Origin: Butyrivibrio sp. INlla18
GTDB lineage: Bacteria; Bacillota; Clostridia; Lachnospirales; Lachnospiraceae
Reading direction: 5' to 3'
DNA length: 64,000 nt
Assembly: GCF_900103635.1 (NCBI RefSeq)
Contig: NZ_FMXK01000006.1
Location: 186,001-250,000, forward strand
Shown here: in pieces, positions 45,872-55,039 of the stretch
Layout: the number at the start of each line of letters is the position of its first letter
Position numbering within the stretch: position 1 is the first letter of the stretch
Made by a program: the position numbers and the translations under genes
The notes under the pieces: generated by a model
Told to the model about the DNA's origin: nothing
The model's input: only the letters and a program-made list of their open reading frames with translations
Databases searched by the model: none

Positions 45872-46897
45872 ATGGACAACAACGAGAAAATTAAAGTAGC
45901 GATAACAGCAGGAATTGTTTCAGTAATTCTTTTGATCTTAGTGATCTTTTTGGCAGTTACTACCAAAAAGGATACAGTAGATGATGATGCGAAGCTTTCT
46001 GAGAATATTACAGATTATGCGAGCTTTTCAGATGAGGGCGCAGGAAATGTAGATGATAGTGCTATTCTGGCTTCAAGTGCAGATAGTGCAGATAGCGCAT
46101 CCACTTCTGGTTCATCTGAAGTGATGTTATATTCAGAGTATGTGGATTCTGTAGCAGGCAGTGTTTCTGGTAACAGCTTTTATGAGACTAAAGCTGCAGT
46201 TCTTAGAGACGTATACAATGGTCTTACCTTTGACAAGAATTCTCAGCTTAAAGAGATGATGACATATTGGGAAGATGGCAATATGGAAGCGGTAAGAGAT
46301 CTTGCGCATCTCGAGCGCTTTGAAGTAATGTCATATCAGCTTGGTGGTACAGATTTCTTTTACTATTATGGTGAAACAAATGCTGAAGGTAGGCCAAATG
46401 GTAAAGGCATAGCTGTATATGCCAATGACCAGTATTACTATGGAGAGTGGGCTGATGGAGTTAGAAGCGGCCAGGGAACTTGGGTAGCATTTTATCCTTC
46501 ATATAGTAGATATGTTGTAACTGAGCACCTTTACACTGGTTCATGGGCATCTGACCTTCCAAATGGTGAGGGACAAGAGCACTTCGACTACAATCCTGAA
46601 TATATGAACAAGCAGGATTTTTATCTTCAGAATGCTATCGGAAGCTTTAAGGATGGCAAATACAATGGAGATATGTATATCATTTCAGTTGATAAGGACA
46701 ATAATTCAACAGAGTGGTATGGCAAGTGCACTGATGGTAACTGGGAACAGGTCATGAACACTACAAAGGATAAAAACGGAAAGATTCCTGTATTGTATGA
46801 AAGAGAAGAAACTAAGTCATACTACTACATGACATCTGAGGGAAGCCAGAATAACGGTATCGATGGCATGATAACAGGCGGATCTGTAGCAAAGTAA
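45872..46897 (+). CDS. Membrane-anchored MORN-repeat protein
   Basis: A 341-residue protein. A single membrane segment (about 10-32) is followed by an Asp/Ser/Ala-rich linker (about 55-80) and then a folded part with three MORN-like units: GETNAEGRPNGKGIAVY, YGEWADGVRSGQGTW (about 170-205) and YTGSWASDLPNGEGQE (about 226-240). The last part (about 250-341) is less regular. The topology puts the MORN units outside the cell. It precedes rlmH by one base, so the two may be cotranscribed. Function not known; a wall or septum-associated role is only a guess. Confidence 0.75.
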   Translation: MDNNEKIKVAITAGIVSVILLILVIFLAVTTKKDTVDDDAKLSENITDYASFSDEGAGNVDDSAILASSADSADSASTSGSSEVMLYSEYVDSVAGSVSGNSFYETKAAVLRDVYNGLTFDKNSQLKEMMTYWEDGNMEAVRDLAHLERFEVMSYQLGGTDFFYYYGETNAEGRPNGKGIAVYANDQYYYGEWADGVRSGQGTWVAFYPSYSRYVVTEHLYTGSWASDLPNGEGQEHFDYNPEYMNKQDFYLQNAIGSFKDGKYNGDMYIISVDKDNNSTEWYGKCTDGNWEQVMNTTKDKNGKIPVLYEREETKSYYYMTSEGSQNNGIDGMITGGSVAK

Positions 46898-46898
46898 T

Positions 46899-47381
46899 AT
46901 GAGTACTATTTCAATAATCTGTGTTGGTAAAATTAAAGAGAAATATTGGAACGATGCAATAGCGGAGTATTCTAAGAGATTATCAAGATACTGTAAGCTC
47001 AATATAATCGAGGTTGCAGATGAAAAGACTCCTGATAATGCTCCAGAAGCTGTTTGTGAACAGATAAAGAAAAAAGAAGCAGACAGGATCTTGAAGCACG
47101 TAGATCCAGGCGCTTGTAAATGCGTACTTGCTATCAAAGGAAAAAGATATACGTCAGAAGACTTTTCTGAGTTTATCTCTAAGCAGGGCGTAAATGGAAT
47201 CAATCATATCCAGTTTATTATTGGAGGTTCTCTAGGACTTCATCAGAGCGTTATGGATGTGGCGGATTCAGAACTTAGCTTTTCTGATATGACTTTTCCT
47301 CATCAGATGATGAGAGTTATACTCCTTGAGCAGATTTATAGAGGATACAAAATATTAAGTGGGGAGCCTTACCATAAGTAA
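46899..47381 (+). CDS. rlmH: 23S rRNA pseudouridine-1915 N3-methyltransferase
   Basis: A 160-residue SPOUT methyltransferase that methylates pseudouridine in helix 69 of 23S rRNA. It shows the RlmH marks: ICVGKIKEKYWNDAIAEYSKRL at the start, FIIGGSLGLHQSV near 107-119 for SAM binding in the trefoil knot, and DMTFPHQMMRVILLEQIYRGYKILSGEPYHK at the C-terminus. Normal length (159 in E. coli is 155). It starts one base after the MORN gene and is followed by phoH after 9 bases. Confidence 0.96.
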   Translation: MSTISIICVGKIKEKYWNDAIAEYSKRLSRYCKLNIIEVADEKTPDNAPEAVCEQIKKKEADRILKHVDPGACKCVLAIKGKRYTSEDFSEFISKQGVNGINHIQFIIGGSLGLHQSVMDVADSELSFSDMTFPHQMMRVILLEQIYRGYKILSGEPYHK

Positions 47382-47390
47382 GGGTTTTAT

Positions 47391-48416
47391 ATGAGCGAGA
47401 TTACAGAATTAAAACTTACTTTATCAGCAGAAGATCAGCGCAATATTTTTGGCGGCAATGACAGTTATATCAGAAAGATCGAAGATAGCTTTCATGTTGA
47501 GATCATAGATAGAAACGGTGAGCTTCATATTATTGGGGACAAAGCCGGAGCTACCAAGGCTTCAGGCATTTTAAGAGAGCTTGTTCAGTTATCAAGAAGA
47601 GGTTCTAATATCGAAGAGCAGAGCGTTGATTATGCCATCTCATTAAAGGGAGATGACAAAAAGAATAATATTCAAAATGATAACGTCTTAGTAGATATAG
47701 ATAGAGATGTTATCTGTCATACAATTTCAGGCAAGCCTATAAAACCAAAGACTCTAGGACAAAAGAAGTACATTGATGCTATCAGAAATAAGATGATAGT
47801 ATTTGGTCTTGGTCCAGCAGGTACTGGTAAAACATACCTTGCAATGGCTATGGCTATCACAGCCTTCCAGAGAGAAGAGGTTAGCAGGATCATTCTCACA
47901 AGACCTGCTATAGAAGCTGGTGAAAAGCTTGGCTTTCTGCCTGGAGATCTTCAGAGTAAGGTGGATCCATATCTTAGACCATTATATGATGCTCTTTATC
48001 AGATCATGGGCACAGAGAACTTCATCAAAAATATGGAAAAAGGACTTATTGAGGTTGCACCACTTGCATATATGCGTGGTAGAACCTTGGACAACGCGTT
48101 CATTATCCTTGATGAAGCTCAGAATACAACACCTGCTCAGATGAAGATGTTCCTTACCAGAATTGGCTTTGGTTCTAAGGTCATCATCACAGGTGATGCT
48201 TCTCAGAAGGACCTTGCACCTGATGTTAAGTCAGGTCTTGATATCGCGCAGGGCGTTCTCAAAGGAATCGATGATATCGAGTTCTGCACTCTTACAAGCA
48301 GCGATGTTGTCAGACATCCTCTTGTACAGAAGATCGTTAAAGCATATGAAGACTACGAAAAGAAGGCTGCTAATAAACAGAGAAATAAATCTATAAAGAA
48401 ATTGGAGAGAAGATGA
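47391..48416 (+). CDS. phoH: PhoH-like ATPase
   Basis: A 341-residue P-loop ATPase of the PhoH family, possibly an RNA helicase or nuclease partner. The N-terminal KH-like domain (about 1-90) is followed by the ATPase: KKYIDAIRNKMIVFGLGPAGTGKTYLAM (Walker A about 141-148), TRPAIEAGEKLGFLPGDL, and Walker B FIILDEAQNTTPAQMKMFLTR. The stop overlaps the next start (ATGA). In Firmicutes phoH, pgpH and ybeY follow each other, as here. Confidence 0.93.
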   Translation: MSEITELKLTLSAEDQRNIFGGNDSYIRKIEDSFHVEIIDRNGELHIIGDKAGATKASGILRELVQLSRRGSNIEEQSVDYAISLKGDDKKNNIQNDNVLVDIDRDVICHTISGKPIKPKTLGQKKYIDAIRNKMIVFGLGPAGTGKTYLAMAMAITAFQREEVSRIILTRPAIEAGEKLGFLPGDLQSKVDPYLRPLYDALYQIMGTENFIKNMEKGLIEVAPLAYMRGRTLDNAFIILDEAQNTTPAQMKMFLTRIGFGSKVIITGDASQKDLAPDVKSGLDIAQGVLKGIDDIEFCTLTSSDVVRHPLVQKIVKAYEDYEKKAANKQRNKSIKKLERR

Positions 48417-49630
48417 GGATGGAAACAGAAAAGTCTTCTGTTATGATCAAATTCATATATGGCGCGCTTTTTTGTTTAACAGGCGTAATTGTTTTTGCTT
48501 TTTCTTTTTTCATGGGAAAGAGCTATGAAGCTATACTTAGAAATGTGATCGTTTCCCTTATTATTTCCGGAACAATTATCTTTATGCTACTTGATGCCTT
48601 TACTAGAGGTAGAAGTGGTCTATCTTATGATAATTACGACAAGAAAAGCAGATTCATGATCATATATCTTGTGGTACTTATCCTTTCTTGCGTGTTTGCA
48701 CTTATTCCAAATGAGTTCTGGCCATACATGTCTTTATTTGTAATGATGTCTCTTTTCTCAAATAGCGAGATCGCTATAGTATCAGGCGTTGGCTTTGCTA
48801 CTATATCTGTCATGCTCGAAGAAAATGGTAATTATGGCGAGCTCTTCATGTATGTTCTTGCAGGCTGCGTTGCAGTAGCTATGTTCAGAGATCTCAAAGA
48901 GAACACATCAATTGGATTTCCTGTGTTCATTTCTCTTGTAACTCAAGCAGTTCTTTTGATAGCTTTCAATGTTCTTTTCCTCAATAGGACCTTGTCTATC
49001 AACATTTTGATCCTGCCAATCCTTAACCTGATGCTTAATCTGATCATTCTTTTGATCTTCCTTAACATGTTTGGCGTTTACGTCATCAGAAGGTCCAATG
49101 ATATGTATATGGAGATAAATGATGCGGAGTTTTCTCTTTTGGCACAGTTAAAAGAGAAGAATAAGGACGAGTATTTTAGGGCTATCCATACAGCATATCT
49201 AGCTGAGAGACTTGCTCTTGGGCTTGGGTTTAATGCAAGAGCTGTTAAGGCTTGCTCATATTATCACAGGATTGGTGTTCTTGATGGAAGCCTTAAATGG
49301 AATGACGTAGAGCATTACTATACTGAGAACAACTTCCCAATAGAGGCTATCGAATTTCTCAAGGAATATATGGAGCCTCAAAAGGGTAAGGTTAAATCAA
49401 AAGAAGCACTTACTGTTCAGCTGTCTGAGACAGTTATCGCATCTATCATGTATCTTTTGAACAAGAACTCTGATGCTGATATTGACTATGATAAGCTAAT
49501 TGATAAGATTATAGATAAAAAGATCCAGGATGGTGAGCTTATGGATTATGCCATCACCTTCAGGGAACTTGATCAGATGAGAAAATTACTTAAAAAGGAG
49601 AAGCTATACTATGGTTTTTTACGTAGATAA
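48413..49630 (+). CDS. Degenerate PgpH-like protein (7TM-HD) without HD active site
   Basis: A 405-residue membrane protein in the position of pgpH (yqfF), which in other Firmicutes encodes a 7TM c-di-AMP phosphodiesterase between phoH and ybeY. Membrane segments run from about residue 10 to 225. The cytoplasmic helical part aligns with the PgpH HD domain: RAIHTAYLAERLALGLGFNARAVKACSYYHRIG matches its HHSLMVANLAEAAA...YYHDIGK. Here HH is changed to FR (255-256), HD to HR (285-286), and the later HHG to PQKG, so no metal site remains. The ~300-residue extracellular domain is also absent. Membrane segments and position are kept, so it may be a pseudoenzyme. Overlaps phoH and ybeY. Confidence 0.8.
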   Translation: MRMETEKSSVMIKFIYGALFCLTGVIVFAFSFFMGKSYEAILRNVIVSLIISGTIIFMLLDAFTRGRSGLSYDNYDKKSRFMIIYLVVLILSCVFALIPNEFWPYMSLFVMMSLFSNSEIAIVSGVGFATISVMLEENGNYGELFMYVLAGCVAVAMFRDLKENTSIGFPVFISLVTQAVLLIAFNVLFLNRTLSINILILPILNLMLNLIILLIFLNMFGVYVIRRSNDMYMEINDAEFSLLAQLKEKNKDEYFRAIHTAYLAERLALGLGFNARAVKACSYYHRIGVLDGSLKWNDVEHYYTENNFPIEAIEFLKEYMEPQKGKVKSKEALTVQLSETVIASIMYLLNKNSDADIDYDKLIDKIIDKKIQDGELMDYAITFRELDQMRKLLKKEKLYYGFLRR

Positions 49631-50114
49631 TGAAGTAAATGCTTCCTTTGACTTTGATATAGAGGAAATTGCAAAAAAGGTATCACAGGCAGTACTTGAT
49701 TCTGAAGGCTGCAAACATGAGGTTGAGATAAGCCTTATCATTACAGATGATGAGGGCATTCATGAAATGAACAGAGATTTCAGAGGGATTGACAGACCTA
49801 CTGATGTTCTTTCTTTTCCAAATGTGAGCTATGATGAGCCAGGTGACTTTTCTGTAATAGATGGGGAACAGAACGTTGACCTGCTTAATCCTGACACAGG
49901 TAATATCATATTTGGAGATATTGTCATAAATGAAGCTAGAGTTCGTTCTCAGGCTCTTGAGTATGGACATAGCCAGATGAGGGAGTTTGCTTTTTTGGTT
50001 GCTCATAGTATGCTCCATCTGTGCGGTTATGACCACATGGAAGAAGACGAAGCTGCTGTAATGGAAAAGAAGCAGAAAGACATTTTAGACAAGCTAGGTA
50101 TTACTAGAGGTTGA
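49611..50114 (+). CDS. ybeY: Endoribonuclease YbeY
   Basis: A 167-residue zinc endoribonuclease involved in rRNA maturation and ribosome quality control. The zinc motif HSMLHLCGYDH (about 130-140) and LSFPNVSYDEPG, with FGDIVINEARV upstream, identify it. The ATG at 49611 overlaps the end of the PgpH-like gene by 20 bases and AAAAAGGAG precedes it. The middle carries a short insertion (VIDGEQNVDLLNPDTGN) relative to the shortest family members. Confidence 0.94.
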   Translation: MVFYVDNEVNASFDFDIEEIAKKVSQAVLDSEGCKHEVEISLIITDDEGIHEMNRDFRGIDRPTDVLSFPNVSYDEPGDFSVIDGEQNVDLLNPDTGNIIFGDIVINEARVRSQALEYGHSQMREFAFLVAHSMLHLCGYDHMEEDEAAVMEKKQKDILDKLGITRG

Positions 50115-50130
50115 GCTTTGGGAGAGCGGT

Positions 50131-51768
50131 ATGAAGCAGTATTTTGAGGAAAAGAGAATCAGACCAGATATACTAACAGCTGCTGTATATTGGTCTATTA
50201 TCATAATGATGGTTTACAGCATATGCGGACTTAGAATATATGGGGATAAGGGAGCAGGCTTTTTGGCTGGTCCGTTATCTGTTTTTTATATTTTGTACCT
50301 GATATTTGTTTTGGCAGTGCAAAAGTCTGTATGGGTTATGGTTCGCGTAAGAGCTAGAAGATCTCAGTTTTTAAATGCTGAGGCCAATATGAAAAAGTCC
50401 TTTAGGATATTTATTATTTCCGGTATCGTAGTAATGGCTATGATCCTTATTGGTAGCTTTTTCCTTTCTGAGAAGTTATTTGGCTCTAGCAGAGGCAACT
50501 TTGCATGCATCATGGTCGGAATTACATCCCTTGTATTATGCATACAAGGCGTTTTGAGAGGCTATCTTCAGGGGATTGGATATACCAAGCCAATCGTGAT
50601 ATCAGACCTTATAATAGCCGTTATTTCATTTGTTTCAGGAATATTCCTGTCACTTCTTTTATACAAGTATGGACTTAAGGTAAATGACCTTTTTCATATA
50701 TCTGAACTTAGTGCAGTATATGGCTCAGCTGGCATGCTCCTTGGAATCCTTCTTGGCAGCCTTGGCGGTCTGTTACAGATCCTTATCAGCTTTACCTTGA
50801 GAAGGGCAGAGATAGAAGAGATAGTAAAAGAAGGTGCACCTAGATACCTTGATAACAAGAATGATGTACTTACAAGCATCAGATCAATAGTTCTCTTATA
50901 TATTAGCCCAGCTCTTTTAGTCCTTGTTGATCAGATATTTTTTGTGATAACACACCAAAAAGCAGAAACTGAGCTAGATTTTCAGACTCTTATGGGAATA
51001 TATGCCGGAAGAGCAGTACCTATCATTGTTACCTGCATTTTACTTTGCTGTGTTCCATTTATCAGACCATGGAACAGAGTTATGGCTAGAATAGAAAGAG
51101 ATGAGATAGAGGGCGCAAGAGATAGACTTGATGATCTTGCATCCACTAGTCTTAAGCTTGTTATTCCTGTTATGATCTTTGTTTTTGTTATGGCACAGAC
51201 ATTGGAGATCGCACTATTTGGCAAGGATGTAGAGATGTCCAGCATGCTCATTAGGATTGGAAGTCCTTTGATTGTATTTGGTGCTGTAGCTATGTTTTTA
51301 TCATGGCTTTTAAATCACATGGGCAAGACGATCCTTACAACAGTATGCCTTGCTCTTTCATGGGGTGTTCATGTGGCACTTCTTATAGCCCTTACACTTC
51401 TTCTTAAGCTTGGTGTATATGGCCTGATGCTTGCAACACTTGTATCAGTTATATTCTACTGTTTAAGCTCATTCTATGTGCTTAAGAAGATGCTCAAATA
51501 CAGGTTTAACTTTGCCAAGAATTTTGCTAAACCTTTATTTGCCGCAGCTGTTGCAGGATTTGTGATCTTCTTGATAAACAAACTGTTCATAAATCTTGTA
51601 GGTGATATCTTAACCTTGATCATATGCTTTGTTGTATTTTATTTTGGATACCTTTTTGCTATGGTATTTTTAGGCGAGTTAAATAGGAATTCACTTAGGA
51701 AAATTCCTTTTGGATTTGTATATAATGGATTTGTTCCAAGAAATTCAAGAGATTATTATGAGGAATAA
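50131..51768 (+). CDS. MOP-family lipid/oligosaccharide flippase (SpoVB/MurJ-like)
   Basis: A 545-residue protein with about 14 membrane segments, of the polysaccharide biosynthesis/MurJ/SpoVB branch of the MOP superfamily, which moves lipid-linked wall or capsule precursors outward. Charged residues in the first segments (KRIRPDILTAAVYWSIII), the conserved AVYGSAGMLLGILLGSLGGLLQI, and KTILTTVCLALSWGVHVALL in the later half fit this family. It starts 17 bases after ybeY, following GGGAGAG. Lipid II flipping is possible, but SpoVB-like paralogues are multiple in Lachnospiraceae, so its substrate is open. Confidence 0.82.
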   Translation: MKQYFEEKRIRPDILTAAVYWSIIIMMVYSICGLRIYGDKGAGFLAGPLSVFYILYLIFVLAVQKSVWVMVRVRARRSQFLNAEANMKKSFRIFIISGIVVMAMILIGSFFLSEKLFGSSRGNFACIMVGITSLVLCIQGVLRGYLQGIGYTKPIVISDLIIAVISFVSGIFLSLLLYKYGLKVNDLFHISELSAVYGSAGMLLGILLGSLGGLLQILISFTLRRAEIEEIVKEGAPRYLDNKNDVLTSIRSIVLLYISPALLVLVDQIFFVITHQKAETELDFQTLMGIYAGRAVPIIVTCILLCCVPFIRPWNRVMARIERDEIEGARDRLDDLASTSLKLVIPVMIFVFVMAQTLEIALFGKDVEMSSMLIRIGSPLIVFGAVAMFLSWLLNHMGKTILTTVCLALSWGVHVALLIALTLLLKLGVYGLMLATLVSVIFYCLSSFYVLKKMLKYRFNFAKNFAKPLFAAAVAGFVIFLINKLFINLVGDILTLIICFVVFYFGYLFAMVFLGELNRNSLRKIPFGFVYNGFVPRNSRDYYEE

Positions 51769-51770
51769 AA

Positions 51771-52997
51771 TTGGGTAGAAAGATTATTGTTGCAGGTGGT
51801 GGTGCTGCAGGTATGTGCGCAGCTATCTATGCTGCAAGAAATGGTGCAGAAGTAACCATCATTGAAAAGAATACTCAGCTTGGTAAAAAGCTCTCTATGA
51901 CAGGAAATGGCAGATGTAATCTGTCAAACCTTGATATGAGTGAAAAGATGTATAATCCTGCTGCTGAAAATAGAATGAAGCAGTGGTTATCTGTTTATGG
52001 TGTATTAGATGTTATAAATTTCTTTAAATCCTTAGGCATTATCATTAAAAGTGAAGATGGATATCTATATCCAATTTCTGGACAGGCTAGCACTGTAGTT
52101 TCAGCTTTTGAAAATGAACTTAAAAGACTTGGCGTAAACATTATATTTGGTGAGCAGGTCAAGTCTATAGAGGAGAATAAGGATGACCATATTTACAAAG
52201 TGGTGACTTCCAAAAACTATTACTTTGCAGATAGGGTTATTGTGGCAATTGGCTCTTTATCTGGTGCCAAGAGTACTATGTCCACGGGAGATGGCTATTA
52301 TATATGTCAGAAGCTTGGCATGACCATTAAGGACACTCATCCAGCACTTGTGGGATTTAAATGCGAGGAGGGTGAGATACTTCCAGAGGCAGGAGTTAGG
52401 TCAACAGCCGAAATAAGTTTTTATCTTGGTAATGAAGAGATTGCAAAAGAATATGGAGAATTACAGCTAACTAAGGATGGAATATCTGGAATTCCTGTAA
52501 TGCAGGCTAGTAGCAAGATCATAAAGTTTGTTGAGGATAAGAAACCTATAACTGTTTCAATTAATTTCTTTGCGGATTATGACGAGGATGACTATCTTTC
52601 ACTTTGCAAAGAGATGTTACAGTTAAGGGATGACAGGACATTAGAAGAGTTTTTAAATGGTTTTCATAATAGCTATATAAATGATCTTATTATCAGGAAG
52701 ATGAAGATGGGACGCTCAATGAAGATGAAGAATATTTCAGAGAGTATGGTAATGAGTATCTTTGATAGTTACAGGAATTTTAAGCTTAAGCTTGCAGATA
52801 GCTATGGATATCAGGCATCGCAGGTAACATCAGGTGGAGTGAGCCTAGGAGATATCAGGGATGACATGACGGTGAAAGATCACGACGGGCTTTTCGTAGT
52901 AGGAGAACTCCTTGACGTTGACGGCCGCTGCGGTGGTTACAACCTCCAGTGGGCTTGGACGTCCGGTAGTATTGCTGGTACCGTGGCTTCGCTGTGA
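51771..52997 (+). CDS. BaiN/HI0933-family flavoprotein (NAD(P)/FAD-dependent oxidoreductase)
   Basis: A 408-residue flavoprotein with N-terminal FAD dinucleotide fold GGGAAGMCAAIYAARNGAEVTIIEKN, the LGKKLSMTGNGRCNLSN motif specific to the HI0933/YhiN group, and the C-terminal GGVSLGDIR...GLFVVGELLDVDGRCGGYNLQWAWTSG motif. TTG at 51771 is the start, with GAGGAAT before it. Members include BaiN, linked to bile-acid dehydroxylation, but most have unknown substrates. The last ~130 bases of the gene are strikingly GC-rich compared with the rest, next to the hairpin element downstream. Confidence 0.85.
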   Translation: MGRKIIVAGGGAAGMCAAIYAARNGAEVTIIEKNTQLGKKLSMTGNGRCNLSNLDMSEKMYNPAAENRMKQWLSVYGVLDVINFFKSLGIIIKSEDGYLYPISGQASTVVSAFENELKRLGVNIIFGEQVKSIEENKDDHIYKVVTSKNYYFADRVIVAIGSLSGAKSTMSTGDGYYICQKLGMTIKDTHPALVGFKCEEGEILPEAGVRSTAEISFYLGNEEIAKEYGELQLTKDGISGIPVMQASSKIIKFVEDKKPITVSINFFADYDEDDYLSLCKEMLQLRDDRTLEEFLNGFHNSYINDLIIRKMKMGRSMKMKNISESMVMSIFDSYRNFKLKLADSYGYQASQVTSGGVSLGDIRDDMTVKDHDGLFVVGELLDVDGRCGGYNLQWAWTSGSIAGTVASL

Positions 52998-53033
52998 TGC
53001 CGGTAGGTTGTTGGTTTCCCGGTAGGGATTGGG

Positions 53034-53174
53034 GAGATGCAGGGGTTATATGAGCATTTTATGGACGCTCTCGCTTCGTTAAAATCGTAGCAGTACTAAG
53101 GCATTAAAAAACAATGCCTAAGTACTGACGATTTTAAAGACCATAAAGCTACTCATATAACTCCCTGCATCTCC
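53034..53174. repeat. Large imperfect inverted repeat, possible MITE-like or structured RNA
   Basis: The 306-base gap between the BaiN-like and FAD dehydrogenase genes holds a ~141-bp near-complete fold-back. Left-arm blocks in order: GGAGATGCAGG (53034), TTATATGAG, TATGG, TAAAATCGT, AGTACT, GGCATT; right-arm blocks in reverse order: AATGCC, AGTACT, ACGATTTTA, CCATA, CTCATATAA, CCTGCATCTCC (ending 53174). A 7-base AT-rich apex separates them. Unpaired bulges exist on both arms. It has no long reading frame. It could be a miniature inverted-repeat element, an RNA hairpin or a large bidirectional terminator. The rest of the gap (53175-53303) is AT-rich with no clear feature. Confidence 0.75.
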
Positions 53175-53303
53175 TTCATTACGTATGGTAATTCAATAAT
53201 CTATTGGAATACATAGATGAGTACTGTAAACTAATTTGAGCGGATATATTAAAAGATAAATAATAGTCTTGTTGTGTTAAATAATTTATAAGGACAGATA
53301 GTT

Positions 53304-54971
53304 ATGATAAGAGTAAATCAGATAAAAATTAAGATAGATTTGGAGAGAGCTTTTTCTAAGGAGGAAGTTAGGGGAAAGCTTGAAAAGCATATTTGTAAGG
53401 CTCTTAGGATTGATAGAGGGCAGATTGAGAATTTGGAGATCATTAGAAGGTCTATTGATGCTAGGAAGAAGCCTGAGATCTATGAAGTGTATATGGTTGA
53501 TGTGAAGTTAAAGGGACTTGATGAGGGGAAGGTTTTAAAGAAGTGTAAGGATAAGAATGTTAGTGCTGTTAGCCCAGTAGTTTATGAGTTTCCTTATAAG
53601 TGTGATGGAGTTAGTAAGGGGAAGAGGCCTGTAATTATCGGGGCTGGACCTGCTGGACTTTTTTGCGGATATGAGCTTGCAAAAAATGGATTTAAGCCGC
53701 TGATCTTGGAAAGAGGAGCGGATGTAGATAAGAGGACTGAGATAGTTGAGCATTTCTGGGAGACGGGAGAGCTCGATGAAAGGACTAATGTTCAGTTTGG
53801 AGAGGGAGGAGCTGGAACATTTTCTGATGGCAAGCTTAACACTATGGTCAAGGACAAGGATGGAAGGGGAAGAGCTGCCCTTAAGATCTTTGTAGAAAAC
53901 GGCGCACCAGAAGATATCTTATATGATGCCAAGCCTCATATTGGTACTGATATTCTTAGAAATGTAGTTAAGAATATGAGAAACAAGATCATAGAGTGGG
54001 GCGGAGAAGTTAGATTTGAAAGCCTTGTTTCTGAGATAAACATTGATGAAAATAGTCAAATTACTTCAGTTAAGGTGGTAGATCTAAATAGTGGGAATGC
54101 TGAGAATATTGAATGTAGTGAAGTCGTTCTTGCTATTGGACATAGTGCAAGAGATACGTTCTATATGCTAAGTGACAAGAAAGTAGATATGAAGCCTAAG
54201 CCTTTTGCTGTGGGCTTTAGAGTAGAACATCCACAAACTCTTATAAATCTGTCTCAGTATGGAGTAGAGAGCCCTAAGGCGCTTCCTGCTGCCCCTTACA
54301 AGCTTACAGCTACAACTGATGAAGGAAGAGGTGTATATTCATTTTGCATGTGCCCTGGCGGATTCGTTGTTAACGCATCCTCTGAAAATGGGAGACTTGC
54401 TGTTAACGGAATGAGCTATTCAAAGCGTGATGGCAAGAATGCAAACTCAGCTATCATCATAACGGTTGATCCAAAGGATTTTGGAAGTGAAGATGTATTA
54501 TCAGGCGTAGAGTTCCAGAGAAGGCTTGAAGAAAAGGCCTATGAAATAGGTGGGGGTAAGATTCCTGTTGAGTATTATGGAGACTTTAGAAAGGCCATAA
54601 GACCTGATCTTGAAGGAAATAAAAGTGACAACTTAGTAGCTGATAAGTCAAATACTTCAAATATGAGGGGACAGTATGCTTTTGCAAATGTTCATGAGAT
54701 TCTTCCTAAGGATCTAAATGAAGCCTTTGTTGAAGGCATGGAAAAGTTTGGAAGGATGATAAAGGGCTATAACAGTGAAGGTGCTCTTGTATCTGGAGTA
54801 GAGTCTAGGACTTCATCTCCAGTAAGGATCAACAGGGATGAAAGTGGAGAGTCTATAAATGTGAAAGGTCTTTTCCCGTGTGGGGAAGGCGCTGGATATG
54901 CAGGCGGAATCATGTCTGCAGCCATGGATGGCATGAAAGTTGCTGAATTTGTGGCAGCTAAGATGATCTAA
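53304..54971 (+). CDS. FAD-dependent dehydrogenase (COG2509-like)
   Basis: A 555-residue flavoprotein. The N-terminal ~95 residues form a small domain (IKIKIDLERAFSKEEVRGKLEKHICKALRI...) typical of the COG2509 uncharacterised FAD-dependent dehydrogenases. FAD binding follows (IIGAGPAGLFCGYELAKNGFKPLILERG, about 112-139), then NVQFGEGGAGTFSDGKLNT, and GEGAGYAGGIMSAAMDGMKVAE at the end. The substrate is not known. AAGGACAG lies upstream of the ATG. It is separated from the BaiN-like gene by the large hairpin element, so probably a separate unit. Confidence 0.86.
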   Translation: MIRVNQIKIKIDLERAFSKEEVRGKLEKHICKALRIDRGQIENLEIIRRSIDARKKPEIYEVYMVDVKLKGLDEGKVLKKCKDKNVSAVSPVVYEFPYKCDGVSKGKRPVIIGAGPAGLFCGYELAKNGFKPLILERGADVDKRTEIVEHFWETGELDERTNVQFGEGGAGTFSDGKLNTMVKDKDGRGRAALKIFVENGAPEDILYDAKPHIGTDILRNVVKNMRNKIIEWGGEVRFESLVSEINIDENSQITSVKVVDLNSGNAENIECSEVVLAIGHSARDTFYMLSDKKVDMKPKPFAVGFRVEHPQTLINLSQYGVESPKALPAAPYKLTATTDEGRGVYSFCMCPGGFVVNASSENGRLAVNGMSYSKRDGKNANSAIIITVDPKDFGSEDVLSGVEFQRRLEEKAYEIGGGKIPVEYYGDFRKAIRPDLEGNKSDNLVADKSNTSNMRGQYAFANVHEILPKDLNEAFVEGMEKFGRMIKGYNSEGALVSGVESRTSSPVRINRDESGESINVKGLFPCGEGAGYAGGIMSAAMDGMKVAEFVAAKMI

Positions 54972-55039
54972 GTGGCAACATATGAGGACTTTGATGTGTA
55001 TTCTTCACGGAGACATTTTTTATAAAAAGGGGAATACCA

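Noticed and set aside
53034..53174. Ordinary rho-independent terminator for the BaiN-like gene
   Set aside because: The fold-back is about 141 bp with matched outer termini and no T-run at its base, unlike the other terminators here; a small terminator-like apex does not explain the rest.
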